A stretch of 64,000 nucleotides of DNA, taken from Balanoglossus misakiensis (Eukaryota > Hemichordata). Location of the stretch: assembly GCA_040954595.2 (NCBI GenBank), contig CM082588.2:4588001-4652000 (forward strand). Direction: 5' to 3'. The notes under the pieces were generated by a model. That model was not told the origin of the DNA. It saw only the letters and a program-made list of their open reading frames with translations, and ran no database searches. The position numbers and the translations under genes are program-made. Shown here piece after piece: positions 1 through 29,600 of the stretch (positions are counted from its first letter, which is position 1; the number at the start of each line of letters is the position of its first letter).

Positions 1-936
1 ACTGACACATGTTTGCGTCAGTGCTGATACGGTTTTTGACTTCTTTGAAAATGAATGGAAGGGAGGATACACAAGATGTTGATGCGCAAATATGTGGAGT
101 GACTCAGAATTTGAAGGCGTGACTGTGTCCAGAATACACTAAGCAGTTGTCATGCCAACAAGCTACTACAGCACATTACAAAAATAACATTTACCGGTAT
201 CATTTTGCTGTTATTCTTTAAAATTGACACACAACAAGTTTTCTGTTAACCGTATTACCCTTGACCTTGGTGGAACCCTGTTGTGGTAATGCAGCGTGGA
301 CTGTACCATTGTTCCCATTCTAGGGGTGAAAGGGTTGAAAGTCATTCCAGACTTGAATACGAAAGATTGTGCCACTTTTTCCTACTCAAGCCCACATAGA
401 GCATTATAGTGTGAGCTGAACAATTGTACTAGTACAGTTGTCAGGGTTATCAGTAGCAACACACAGCGGCCATACATGTATCTTCGATCAAACAAGTGAC
501 ATTTGGTATCCATCTGAAAAGCGGAAACGATACAATACATCATTTCCACATCAAATTACAAAGTGTACAAAATCTAGAATTACTAATGTGGTGTTCAGCT
601 CAGTGACCTACATCTATGATTGGTAACTTGAAACCAGAAATATGTTGACAAGGATTTCCATCAAGGCTGCCAGCTTATCACTCGTGTGCCGATAAAATGT
701 GGTATCAGCAGTTTTCGTGTCGTGATTTGAACGGCCATTAAAGTTCCAGTAATTCCAACTTTTGGCTACTTTTAACATAATTTTTATTTTGTTTTCAGTA
801 TCAACGATAGATAAAATTGCTGAATATAATACTGCAAAGGAACAGAACTATCATCTTCAGATTTATATGCAATTTCATATAAGAAGTTACACATAACCGT
901 TTGAAATAAACTGGACTGTTCTATGCTTTCTTGCAG
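1..936. other. Upstream non-coding sequence of ANKRD6
   Basis: I see no convincing exon here; the short open frames have no recognisable domain or splice context. The stretch ends in a pyrimidine-rich tract and TTGCAG at 931-936, which reads as a 3' splice site. It is therefore probably an intron in the 5' untranslated part of ANKRD6, with the promoter and first exon outside the window. That gene structure is inferred. Confidence 0.5.
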
Positions 937-966
937 GTATGGTAAGGTAGTGGTAAATTGAGGGGC

Positions 967-15668
<14,702 letters not shown>

Positions 15669-17656
15669 CAATTTGCATGTGTGCTCTTTCATCTATACAT
15701 GTCTGAATTTGCAAATCTGAAATTTTGCTAAAATGCATATACTGATGCCAGCATGCTGCTTTTAACAAACCTCTAACAAGCCAGGCTGTCGTTTGCTTAG
15801 AAACAAATCTTATCGTGATCAAGTGCAGGAATTTTCTGTTTTAGGATAGAGTTCTCCAAAACTTAGCACCATCGATACGAAAAAATCATGTAGACCCAAG
15901 ATATATTGTTTTGAATATGATTTACAGTGTAATATTTTGCAAAATGTGTAACATTTTTAGGACTTTGAACACAAAAATGGTATGACCCTTCAAAAGCACA
16001 ACACAGCCAAGCCACTCCTACCAAACTAAACCACTAATATACATGTATGTTGAACAGAGTGGGATATAACATGTATTCACCTTCAACCCCCCCCCCCTAA
16101 TATTAATATGGAATGATCCACTTCTAAGAAAGTCCACTAATAAACCATCATAGTCTGTAATGTGAAACTTTAAAGTTGTTTGTAACATTTGATTATGTGG
16201 AATGTTTAAGGTGTAGCTGTCTAACTATATATGTTGTGACTTGTGACTTTCACACAGAAGTGAGAAATGCTTGAAAGGGGAGCAGTTTTCTCGTTCACTG
16301 TTTGATTTCACATTCCCTGCATGTAACGCAACCAGTTTTGATGAACAATTTGAACTGCATCCAAGAGGCAAAAACAGTACAAGTCGAACTAAACTAACCA
16401 AATGGTGTTGACTTTTACCAACAGATGCAGTACTGTGAATGAAATTAGAGATGGCAGTGAGTCAAGTGGACCTTGTTATTGCCGTCAAAGGACAAGGGCT
16501 TGAAATAAATAATTTCTGCGACTTTTCCCACTAACCTAAGGTTGCCATTATGATTTGAATATATATTATTACATGTATTATAATTTAGCACTGGCTAAAT
16601 GAAATAGGACTATTCTGCACATGGCCACCTAACCTGCTTGAAAAGTTGCCACTCTGTAAAAACTATATTTAAGCTGCCCTAGCTTCTTCGAATTTCTCAG
16701 CAGCAATAAAATTCTTCAAGCCATGTAATGTTATGAGAAATGATAGAAAAAAGACAAACAGTCATAATTTGTATATTTTGGTAAGTTTAAGAGTAGCAGT
16801 GTAACTGCCGCAAAGGAATTGCTCGAACGAAGAGGAAAGCTTGTTGGCTGATGTTTCTTGGTTAAGGAATATTTTTGTATTCTTTCTGTGAAAGGTTGAA
16901 ATAAGCATGGAAGAAGTGGGATAAGTTATTGCAATCAGATTATTTAAGATTCATTTCCTTCCACAATTTATTTATAATTTACACTTCCTGTTGTACAAAT
17001 ACGAACAGATCTTTGAAGTTATTTTTGTTTATTGGAAGAAAAACCCACATTTCTTTCAGATGTGGCAGTGATTTCATGTGTACAATTTTCACAATGGCAC
17101 CACTTTTGTATCCGTTCACCCACAGTTCCCTCTTTAGCGGTCCAACACAATGAGTTTGAACTGAACCATGGTGGTGGAAGGGTTAAGCATGTATATTTGG
17201 CAGGAAGTACATTGTAGCTTCCAGACAGGTAGTGTTTCTGACATATAAGTAGATCAAACTTATTTATACTTTAACAAACCTACATAAATTCTGATATGTA
17301 GAATACTAGTATATAAAAATATTTTGTAAAAAGTTGAATATCTTGTGGTGTTTTCAGAAAATGATTTTGGTACATATTTAAAACATCAGTGAAAGTCTTG
17401 AAATTTACTGTACCAACTGTGCCTTTTGCAATAGTAACTTTCTACTAATTTTTTGACATCCAAACCATTCCATTGGTTTTCTTTATAATAAAAAAGTTCT
17501 ATTTTTTAAGCTATTTTAGTGTTTTGTCCTTTTATTATCCTCTTATATTAGATATTTTGAGGTTCAAGCAAAAATGTCCAGTTCGACATAGTTTGTTCAG
17601 ATAGTGCGTCTACGATAATGAGGGATTATGGGAAATAGAATGTATAGCTATGTATA
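15669..17656 (+). other. ANKRD6: ANKRD6 3' untranslated region and flank
   Basis: AT-rich sequence after the stop codon with no further coding potential. AATAAA occurs at 16504-16509, 16705-16710 and 17487-17492. The one at 16705 follows about 1 kb of plausible 3' UTR. Which site is used cannot be decided from sequence. The satellite starts about 170 bp after the last of these. Confidence 0.55.
16705..16710 (+). terminator. ANKRD6: Candidate polyadenylation signal of ANKRD6
   Basis: Canonical AATAAA about 1040 bp after the stop codon. Alternatives lie at 16504 and 17487. This is a signal match only, without transcript evidence. Confidence 0.35.
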
Positions 17657-20600
17657 TGACATTTCTGGATGATATTCATGAGCTATAACCCATGGTTTTT
17701 GTCGAAAAACCACCAAATTTTGAAATTTCGCGAAGTCGAAAAATTGACATTTCTTGGTGATTTTCATGAGCTATAACCCATGGTTTTTGTCGAAAAACCA
17801 CCAAATTTTGAAATTTCGCGAAGTCGAAAAATTGACATTTCTGGATGATTTTCCTGAGCTATAACCCATGGTTTTTGTCGAAAAACCACCAAATTTTGAA
17901 ATTTGGCGAAGTCGAAAAATTGACATTTCTGGGTGATTTTCATGAGCTATAACCCATGGTTTTTGTCGAAAAACCACCAAATTTTGAAATTTGGCGAAGT
18001 CGAAAAATTGACATTTCTGGATGATTTTCCTGAGCTATAACCCATGGTTTTTGTCGAAAAACCACCAAATTTTGAAATTTGGCGAAGTCGAAAAATTGAC
18101 ATTTCTGGATGATTTTCATGAGCTATAACCCATGGTTTTTGTCGAAAAACCAGCAAATTTTGAAATTTCGCGAAGTCGAAAAATTCACATTTCTGGATGA
18201 TTTTCATGAGCTATAACCCATGGTTTTTGTCGAAAAACCACCAAATTTTGAAATTTGGCGAAGTCGAAAAATTGACATTTCTGGGTGATTTTCATGAGCT
18301 ATAACCCATGGTTTTTGTCGAAAAACCACCAAATTTTGAAATTTGGCGAAGTCGAAAAATTGACATTTCTGGATGATTTTCATGAGCTATAACTCATGGT
18401 TTTTGTCGAAAAACCACCAAATTTTGAAATTTCGCGAAGTCGAAAAATTGACATTTCTGGGTGATTTTCATGAGCTATAACCCATGGTTTTTGTCGAAAA
18501 ATCACCAAATTTTGAAATTTCGCGAAGTCGAAAAATTGACATTTCTGGATGATTTTCATGAGCTATAACCCATGGTTTTTGTCGAAAAACCACCAAATTA
18601 TGAAATTTCGCGAAGTCGAAAAATTGACATTTCTGGATGATTTTCATGAGCTATAACCCATGGTTTTTGTCGAAAAACCACAAAATTTTGAAATTTCGCG
18701 AAGTCGAAAAATTGACATTTCTGGGTGATTTTCATGAGCTATAACCCATGGTTTTTGTCGAAAAACCACCAAATTTTGAAATTTCGCGAAGTCGAAAAAT
18801 TCACATTTCTGGGAGATTTTCATGAGCTATAACCCATGGTTTTTGTCGAAAAACCACAAAATTTTGAAATTTCGCGAAGTCGAAAAATTGACATTTCTGG
18901 GTGATTTTCATGAGCTATAACCCATGGTTTTTGTCGAAAAACCACCAAATTTTGAAATTTCGCGAAGTCGAAAAATTGACATTTCTGGATGATTTTCATG
19001 AGCTATAACCCATGGTTTTTGTCGAAAAACCACCAAATTTTGAAATTTCGCGAAGTCGAAAAATTGACATTTCTGGACGATTTTCATGAGCTATAACCCA
19101 TGGTTTTTGTCGAAAAACCACCAAATTTTGAAATTTCGCGAAGTCGAAAAATTGACATTTCTGGATGATTTTCATGAGCTATAACCCATGGTTTTTGTCG
19201 AAAAACCACCAAATTATGAAATTTCGCGAAGTCGAAAAATTGACATTTCTGGATGATTTTCATGAGCTATAACCCATGGTTTTTGTCGAAAAACCACCAA
19301 ATTTTGAAATTTCGCGAAGTCGAAAAATTGACATTTCTGGATGATTTTCATGAGCTATAACTCATGGTTTTTGTCGAAAAACCACCAAATTTTGAAATTT
19401 CGCGAAGTCGAAAAATTGACATTTCTGGGTGATTTTGATGAGCTATAACCCATGGTTTTTGTCGAAAAACCACCAAATTTTGAAATTTGGCGAAGTCGAA
19501 AAATTGACATTTCTGGGTGATTTTCATGAGCTATAACCCATGGTTTTTGTCGAAAAACCACCAAATTTTGAAATTTGGCGAAGTCGAAAAATTGACATTT
19601 CTGGATGATTTTCCTGAGCTATAACCCATGGTTTTTGTCGAAAAACCACCAAATTTTGAAATTTGGCGAAGTCGAAAAATTGACATTTCTGGATGATTTT
19701 CATGAGCTATAACCCATGGTTTTTGTCGAAAAACCAGCAAATTTTGAAATTTCGCGAAGTCGAAAAATTCACATTTCTGGATGATTTTCATGAGCTATAA
19801 CCCATGGTTTTTGTCGAAAAACCACCAAATTTTGAAATTTGGCGAAGTCGAAAAATTGACATTTCTGGGTGATTTTCATGAGCTATAACCCATGGTTTTT
19901 GTCGAAAAACCACCAAATTTTGAAATTTGGCGAAGTCGAAAAATTGACATTTCTGGATGATTTTCATGAGCTATAACTCATGGTTTTTGTCGAAAAACCA
20001 CCAAATTTTGAAATTTCGCGAAGTCGAAAAATTGACATTTCTGGGTGATTTTCATGAGCTATAACCCATGGTTTTTGTCGAAAAATCACCAAATTTTGAA
20101 ATTTCGCGAAGTCGAAAAATTGACATTTCTGGATGATTTTCATGAGCTATAACCCATGGTTTTTGTCGAAAAACCACCAAATTATGAAATTTCGCGAAGT
20201 CGAAAAATTGACATTTCTGGATGATTTTCATGAGCTATAACCCATGGTTTTTGTCGAAAAACCACAAAATTTTGAAATTTCGCGAAGTCGAAAAATTGAC
20301 ATTTCTGGGTGATTTTCATGAGCTATAACCCATGGTTTTTGTCGAAAAACCACCAAATTTTGAAATTTCGCGAAGTCGAAAAATTCACATTTCTGGGAGA
20401 TTTTCATGAGCTATAACCCATGGTTTTTGTCGAAAAACCACAAAATTTTGAAATTTCGCGAAGTCGAAAAATTGACATTTCTGGGTGATTTTCATGAGCT
20501 ATAACCCATGGTTTTTGTCGAAAAACCACCAAATTTTGAAATTTCGCGAAGTCGAAAAATTGACATTTCTGGATGATTTTCATGAGCTATAACCCATGGT

Positions 20601-23600
20601 TTTTGTCGAAAAACCACCAAATTTTGAAATTTCGCGAAGTCGAAAAATTGACATTTCTGGACGATTTTCATGAGCTATAACCCATGGTTTTTGTCGAAAA
20701 ACCACCAAATTTTGAAATTTCGCGAAGTCGAAAAATTGACATTTCTGGATGATTTTCATGAGCTATAACCCATGGTTTTTGTCGAAAAACCACCAAATTA
20801 TGAAATTTCGCGAAGTCGAAAAATTGACATTTCTGGATGATTTTCATGAGCTATAACCCATGGTTTTTGTCGAAAAACCACCAAATTTTGAAATTTCGCG
20901 AAGTCGAAAAATTGACATTTCTGGATGATTTTCATGAGCTATAACTCATGGTTTTTGTCGAAAAACCACCAAATTTTGAAATTTCGCGAAGTCGAAAAAT
21001 TGACATTTCTGGGTGATTTTGATGAGCTATAACCCATGGTTTTTGTCGAAAAACCACCAAATTTTGAAATTTCGCGAAGTCGAAAAATTGACATTTCTGG
21101 ATGATTTTCATGAGCTATAACCCATGGTTTTTGTCGAAAAACCACCAAATTATGAAATTTCGCGAAGTCGAAAAATTGACATTTCTGGATGATTTTCATG
21201 AGCTATAACCCATGGTTTTTGTCGAAAAACCACCAAATTTTGAAATTTCGCGAAGTCGAAAAATTGACATTTCTGGATGATATTCATGAGCTATAACTCA
21301 TGGTTTTTGTCGAAAAACCACCAAATTTTGAAATTTCGCGAAGTCGAAAAATTGACATTTCTGGGTGATTTTCATGAGCTATAACCCATGGTTTTTGTCG
21401 AAAAATCACCAAATTTTGAAATTTCGCGAAGTCGAAAAATTGACATTTCTGGATGATTTTCATGAGCTATAACCCATGGTTTTTGTCGAAAAACCACCAA
21501 ATTTTGAAATTTCGCGAAGTCGAAAAATTCACATTTCTGGGTGATTTTCATGAGCTATAACCCATGGTTTTTGTCGAAAAACCACCATATTTTGAAATTT
21601 CGCGAAGTCGAAAAATTGACATTTCTGGGTGATTTTCATGAGCTATAACCCATGGTTTTTGTCGAAAAACCACCAAATTTTGAAATTTCGCGAAGTCGAA
21701 AAATTGACATTTCTGGATGATTTTCATGAGCTATAACCCATGGTTTTTGTCGAAAAACCACCAAATTATGAAATTTCGCGAAGTCGAAAAATTGACATTT
21801 CTGGATGATTTTCATGAGCTATAACCCATGGTTTTTGTCGAAAAACCACCAAATTTTGAAATTTCGCGAAGTCGAAAAATTGACATTTCTGGATGATATT
21901 CATGAGCTATAACCCATGGTTTTTGTCGCAAAACCACCAAATTTTGAAATTTCGCGAAGTCGAAATATTGACATTTCTGGATGATTTTCATGAGCTATAA
22001 CCCATGGTTTTTGTCGAAAAACCACCAAATTTTGAAATTTCGCGAAGTCGAAAAATTGACATTTCTGGGTGATTTTCATGAGCTATAACCCATGGTTTTT
22101 GTCGAAAAACCACCAAATTTTGAAATTTGGCGAAGTCGAAAAATTGACATTTCTGGGTGATTTTCATGAGCTATAACCCATGGTTTTTGTCGAAAAACCA
22201 CCAAATTTTGAAATTTCGCGAAGTCGAAAAATTGACATTTCTGGGTGATTTTCATGAGCTATAACCCATGGTTTTTGTCGAAAAACCACCAAATTTTGAA
22301 ATTTCGCGAAGTCGAAAAATTGACATTTCTGGGTGATTTTCATGAGCTATAACCCATGGTTTTTGTCGAAAAACCACCAAATTTTGAAATTTCGCGAAGT
22401 CGAAAAATTGACATTTCTGGATGATTTTCATGAGCTATAACCCATGGTTTTTGTCGAAAAACCACCAAATTATGAAATTTCGCGAAGTCGAAAAATTGAC
22501 ATTTCTGGATGATTTTCATGAGCTATAACCCATGGTTTTTGTCGAAAAACCACCAAATTTTGAAATTTCGCGAAGTCGAAAAATTGACATTTCTGGGTGA
22601 TTTTCATAAGCTATAACCCATGGTTTTTGTCGAAAAACCACCAAATTTTGAAATTTCGCGAAGTCGAAAAATTGACATTTCTGGGTGATTTTCATGAGCT
22701 ATAACCCATGGTTTTTGTCGAAAAACCACCAAATTTTGAAATTTCGCGAAGTCGAAAAATTCACATTTCTGGGTGATTTTCATGAGCTATAACCCATGGT
22801 TTTTGTCGAAAAACCACCATATTTTGAAATTTCGCGAAGTCGAAAAATTGACATTTCTGGGTGATTTTCATGAGCTATAACCCATGGTTTTTGTCGAAAA
22901 ACCACCAAATTTTGAAATTTCGCGAAGTCGAAAAATTGACATTTCTGGGTGATTTTCATGAGCTATAACCCATGGTTTTTGTCGAAAAACCACCAAATTT
23001 TGAAATTTCGCGAAGTCGAAAAATTGACATTTCTGGATGATTTTCATGAGCTATAACCCATGGTTTTTGTCGAAAAACCACCAAATTATGAAATTTCGCG
23101 AAGTCGAAAAATTGACATTTCTGGATGATTTTCATGAGCTATAACCCATGGTTTTTGTCGAAAAACCACCAAATTTTGAAATTTCGCTAAGTCGAAAAAT
23201 TGACATTTCTGGATGATATTCATGAGCTATAACTCATGGTTTTTGTCGAAAAACCACCAAATTTTGAAATTTCGCGAAGTCGAAAAATTGACATTTCTGG
23301 GTGATTTTCATGAGCTATAACCCATGGTTTTTGTCGAAAAATCACCAAATTTTGAAATTTCGCGAAGTCGAAAAATTGACATTTCTGGGTGATTTTCATG
23401 AGCTATAACCCATGGTTTTTGTCGAAAAACCACCAAATTATGAAATTTCGCGAAGTCGAAAAATTGACATTTCTGGGTGATTTTCATGAGCTATAACCCA
23501 TGGTTTTTGTCGAAAAACCACCAAATTTTGAAATTTCGCGAAGTCGAAAAATTGACATTTCTGGGTGATTTTCATGAGCTATAACCCATGGTTTTTGTCG

Positions 23601-26600
23601 AAAAACCACCAAATTTTGAAATTTCGCGAAGTCGAAAAATTGACATTTCTGGGTGATTTTCATGAGCTATAACCCATGGTTTTTGTCGAAAAACCACCAA
23701 ATTTTGAAATTTCGCGAAGTCGAAAAATTCACATTTCTGGGTGATTTTCATGAGCTATAACCCATGGTTTTTGTCGAAAAACCACCATATTTTGAAATTT
23801 CGCGAAGTCGAAAAATTGACATTTCTGGGTGATTTTCATGAGCTATAACCCATGGTTTTTGTCGAAAAACCACCAAATTTTGAAATTTCGCGAAGTCGAA
23901 ATATTGACATTTCTGGATGATTTTCATGAGCTATAACCCATGGTTTTTGTCGAAAAACCACCAAATTTTGAAATTTCGCGAAGTCGAAAAATTGACATTT
24001 CTGGGTGATTTTCATGAGCTATAACCCATGGTTTTTGTCGAAAAACCACCAAATTTTGAAATTTGGTGAAGTCGAAAAATTGACATTTCTGGGTGATTTT
24101 CATGAGCTATAACCCATGGTTTTTGTCGAAAAACCACCAAATTTTGAAATTTCGCGAAGTCGAAATATTGATATTTCTGGGTGATTTTCATGAGCTATAA
24201 CCCATGGTTTTTGTCGAAAAACCACCAAATTTTGAAATTTCGCGAAGTCGAAAAATTGACATTTCTGGGTGATTTTCATGAGCTGTAACCCATGGTTTTT
24301 GTCGAAAAACCACCAAATTTTGAAATTTGGCGAAGTCGAAAAATTGACATTTCTGGGTGATTTTCATGAGCTATAACCCATGGTTTTTGTCGAAAAACCA
24401 CCAAATTTTGAAATTTCGCGAAGTCGAAAAATTGACATTTCTGGGTGATTTTCATGAGCTATAACCCATGGTTTTTGTCGAAAAACCACCAAATTTTGAA
24501 ATTTCGCGAAGTCGAAAAATTGACATTTCTGGGTGATTTTCATGAGCTATAACCCATGGTTTTTGTCGAAAAACCACCAAATTTTGAAATTTCGCGAAGT
24601 CGAAAAATTGACATTTCTGGGTGATTTTCATGAGCTATAACCCATGGTTTTTGTCGAAAAACCACCAAATTTTGAAATTTCGCGAAGTCGAAAAATTCAC
24701 ATTTCTGGGTGATTTTCATGAGCTATAACCCATGGTTTTTGTCGAAAAACCACCATATTTTGAAATTTCGCGAAGTCGAAAAATTGACATTTCTGGGTGA
24801 TTTTCATGAGCTATAACCCATGGTTTTTGTCGAAAAACCACCAAATTTTGAAATTTCGCGAAGTCGAAATATTGACATTTCTGGATGATTTTCATGAGCT
24901 ATAACCCATGGTTTTTGTCGAAAAACCACCAAATTTTGAAATTTCGCGAAGTCGAAAAATTGACATTTCTGGGTGATTTTCATGAGCTATAACCCATGGT
25001 TTTTGTCGAAAAACCACCAAATTTTGAAATTTGGCGAAGTCGAAAAATTGACATTTCTGGGTGATTTTCATGAGCTATAACCCATGGTTTTTGTCGAAAA
25101 ACCACCAAATTTTGAAATTTCGCGAAGTCGAAATATTGACATTTCTGGGTGATTTTCATGAGCTATAACCCATGGTTTTTGTCGAAAAACCACCAAATTT
25201 TGAAATTTCGCGAAGTCGAAAAATTGACATTTCTGGGTGATTTTCATGAGCTGTAACCCATGGTTTTTGTCGAAAAACCACCAAATTTTGAAATTTGGCG
25301 AAGTCGAAAAATTGACATTTCTGGGTGATTTTCATGAGCTATAACCCATGGTTTTTGTCGAAAAACCACCAAATTTTGAAATTTCGCGAAGTCGAAAAAT
25401 TGACATTTCTGGGTGATTTTCATGAGCTATAACCCATGGTTTTTGTCGAAAAACCACCAAATTTTGAAATTTCGCGAAGTCGAAAAATTGACATTTCTGG
25501 GTGATTTTCATGAGCTATAACCCATGGTTTTTGTCGAAAAACCACCAAATTTTGAAATTTCGCGAAGTCGAAAAATTGACATTTCTCGATGATTTTCATG
25601 AGCTATAACCCATGGTTTTTGTCGAAAAACCACCAAATTTTGAAATTTCGCGAAGTCGAAAAATTGACATTTCTGGGTGATTTTCATGAGCTATAACCCA
25701 TGGTTTTTGTCGAAAAATCACCAAATTTTGAAGTTTCGCGAAGTCGAAAAATTGACATTTCTGGATGATTTTCATGAGCTATAACCCATGGTTTTTGTCG
25801 AAAAACCACCAAATTATGAAATTTCGCGAAGTCGAAAAATTGACATTTCTGGATGATTTTCATGAGCTATAACCCATGGTTTTTGTCGAAAAACCACCAA
25901 ATTTTGAAATTTCGCGAAGTCGAAAAATTGACATTTCTGGGTGATTTTCATGAGCTATAACCCATGGTTTTTGTCGAAAAACCACCAAATTTTGAAATTT
26001 CGCGAAGTCGAAAAATTGACATTTCTGGGTGATTTTCATGAGCTATAACCCATGGTTTTTGTCGAAAAACCACCAAATTTTGAAATTTCGCGAAGTCGAA
26101 AAATTCACATTTCTGGGTGATTTTCATGAGCTATAACCCATGGTTTTTGTCGAAAAACCACCATATTTTGAAATTTCGCGAAGTCGAAAAATTGACATTT
26201 CTGGGTGATTTTCATGAGCTATAACCCATGGTTTTTGTCGAAAAACCACCAAATTTTGAAATTTCGCGAAGTCGAAAAATTGACATTTCTGGATGATTTT
26301 CATGAGCTATAACCCATGGTTTTTGTCGAAAAACCACCAAATTATGAAATTTCGCGAAGTCGAAAAATTGACATTTCTGGATGAATTTCATGAGCTATAA
26401 CCCATGGTTTTTGTCGAAAAACCACCAAATTTTGAAATTTCGCGAAGTCGAAAAATTGACATTTCTGGATGATTTTCATGAGCTATAACCCATGGTTTTT
26501 GTCGAAAAACCACCAAATTTTGAAATTTCGCGAAGTCGAAAAATTGACATTTCTGGGTGATTTTCATGAGCTATAACCCATGGTTTTTGTCGAAAAACCA

Positions 26601-29600
26601 CCAAATTTTGAAATTTCGCGAAGTCGAAAAATTGACATTTCTGGGTGATTTTCATGAGCTATAACCCATGGTTTTTGTCGAAAAACCACCAAATTTTGAA
26701 ATTTCGCGAAGTCGAAAAATTCACATTTCTGGGTGATTTTCATGAGCTATAACCCATGGTTTTTGTCGAAAAACCACCATATTTTGAAATTTCGCGAAGT
26801 CGAAAAATTGACATTTCTGGGTGATTTTCATGAGCTATAACCCATGGTTTTTGTCGAAAAACCACCAAATTTTGAAATTTCGCGAAGTCGAAAAATTGAC
26901 ATTTCTGGATGATTTTCATGAGCTATAACCCATGGTTTTTGTCGAAAAACCACCAAATTATGAAATTTCGCGAAGTCGAAAAATTGACATTTCTGGATGA
27001 TTTTCATGAGCTATAACCCATGGTTTTTGTCGAAAAACCACCAAATTTTGAAATTTCGCGAAGTCGAAAAATTCACATTTCTGGGTGATTTTCATGAGCT
27101 ATAACCCATGGTTTTTGTCGAAAAACCACCATATTTTGAAATTTCGCGAAGTCGAAAAATTGACATTTCTGGGTGATTTTCATGAGCTATAACCCATGGT
27201 TTTTGTCGAAAAACCACCAAATTTTGAAATTTCGCGAAGTCGAAAAATTGACATTTCTGGATGATTTTCATGAGCTATAACCCATGGTTTTTGTCGAAAA
27301 ACCACCAAATTATGAAATTTCGCGAAGTCGAAAAATTGACATTTCTGGATGATTTTCATGAGCTATAACCCATGGTTTTTGTCGAAAAACCACCAAATTT
27401 TGAAATTTCGCGAAGTCGAAAAATTGACATTTCTGGATGATATTCATGAGCTATAACCCATGGTTTTTGTCGCAAAACCACCAAATTTTGAAATTTCGCG
27501 AAGTCGAAATATTGACATTTCTGGATGATTTTCATGAGCTATAACCCATGGTTTTTGTCGAAAAACCACCAAATTTTGAAATTTCGCGAAGTCGAAAAAT
27601 TGACATTTCTGGGTGATTTTCATGAGCTATAACCCATGGTTTTTGTCGAAAAACCACCAAATTTTGAAATTTGGCGAAGTCGAAAAATTGACATTTCTGG
27701 GGGATTTTCATGAGCTATAACCCATGGTTTTTGTCGAAAAACCACCAAATTTTGAAATTTCGCGAAGTCGAAAAATTGACATTTCTGGGTGATTTTCATG
27801 AGCTATAACCCATGGTTTTTGTCGAAAAAACACCAAATTTTGAAATTTCGCGAAGTCGAAAAATTGACATTTCTGGGTGATTTTCATGAGCTATAACCCA
27901 TGGTTTTTGTCGAAAAACCACCAAATTTTGAAATTTCGCGAAGTCGAAAAATTGACATTTCTGGGTGATTTTTATGAGCTATAACCCATGGTTTTTGTCG
28001 AAAAACCACCAAATTATGAAATTTCGCGAAGTCGAAAAATTGACATTTCTGGATGATTTTCATGAGCTATAACCCATGGTTTTTGTCGAAAAAGCACCAA
28101 ATTTTGAAATTTCGCGAAGTCGAAAAATTGACATTTCTGGATGATATTCATGAGCTATAACCCATGGTTTTTGTCGCAAAACCACCAAATTTTGAAATTT
28201 CGCGAAGTCGAAATATTGACATTTCTGGATGATTTTCATGAGCTATAACCCATGGTTTTTGTCGAAAAACCACCAAATTTTGAAATTTCGCGAAGTCGAA
28301 AAATTGACATTTCTGGGTGATTTTCATGAGCTATAACCCATGGTTTTTGTCGAAAAACCACCAAATTTTGAAATTTGGCGAAGTCGAAAAATTGACATTT
28401 CTGGGTGATTTTCATGAGCTATAACCCATGGTTTTTGTCGAAAAACCACCAAATTTTGAAATTTCGCGAAGTCGAAAAATTGACATTTCTGGGTGATTTT
28501 CATGAGCTATAACCCATGGTTTTTGTCGAAAAAACACCAAATTTTCAAATTTCGCGAAGTCGAAAAATTGACATTTCTGGGTGATTTTCATGAGCTATAA
28601 CCCATGGTTTTTGTCGAAAAACCACCAAATTTTGAAATTTCGCGAAGTCGAAAAATTGACATTTCTGGGTGATTTTCATGAGCTATAACCCATGGTTTTT
28701 GTCGAAAAACCACCAAATATTGAAATTTCGCGAAGTCGAAAAATTGACATTTCTGGATGATTTTCATGAGCTATAACCCATGGTTTTTGTCGAAAAACCA
28801 CCAAATTATGAAATTTCGCGAAGTCGAAAAATTGACATTTCTGGATGATTTTCATGAGCTATAACCCATGGTTTTTGTCGAAAAACCACCAAATTTTGAA
28901 ATTTCGCGAAGTCGAAAAATTGACATTTCTGGATGATTTTCATGAGCTATAACCCATGGTTTTTGTCGAAAAACCACCAAATTTTGAAATTTCGCGAAGT
29001 CGAAAAATTGACATTTCTGGGTGATTTTCATGAGCTATAACCCATGGTTTTTGTCGAAAAACCACCAAATTTTGAAATTTCGCGAAGTCGAAAAATTGAC
29101 ATTTCTGGATGATTTTCATGAGCTATAACCCATGGTTTTTGTCGAAAAACCACCAAATTATGAAATTTCGCGAAGTCGAAAAATTGACATTTCTGGATGA
29201 TATTCATGAGCTATAACCCATGGTTTTTGTCGAAAAACCACCAAATTTTGAAATTTCGCGAAGTCGAAAAATTGACATTTCTGGATGATATTCATGAGCT
29301 ATAACCCATGGTTTTTGTCGAAAAACCACCAAATTTTGAAATTTCGCGAAGTCGAAAAATTGACATTTCTGGGTGATTTTCATGAGCTATAACTCATGGT
29401 TTTTGTCGAAAAACCACCAAATTTTGAAATTTCGCGAAGTCGAAAAATTGACATTTCTGGGTGATTTTCATGAGCTATAACCCATGGTTTTTGTCGAAAA
29501 ACCACCAAATTTTGAAATTTCGCGAAGTCGAAAAATTGACATTTCTGGATGATTTTCATGAGCTATAACCCATGGTTTTTGTCGAAAAACCACCAAATTA

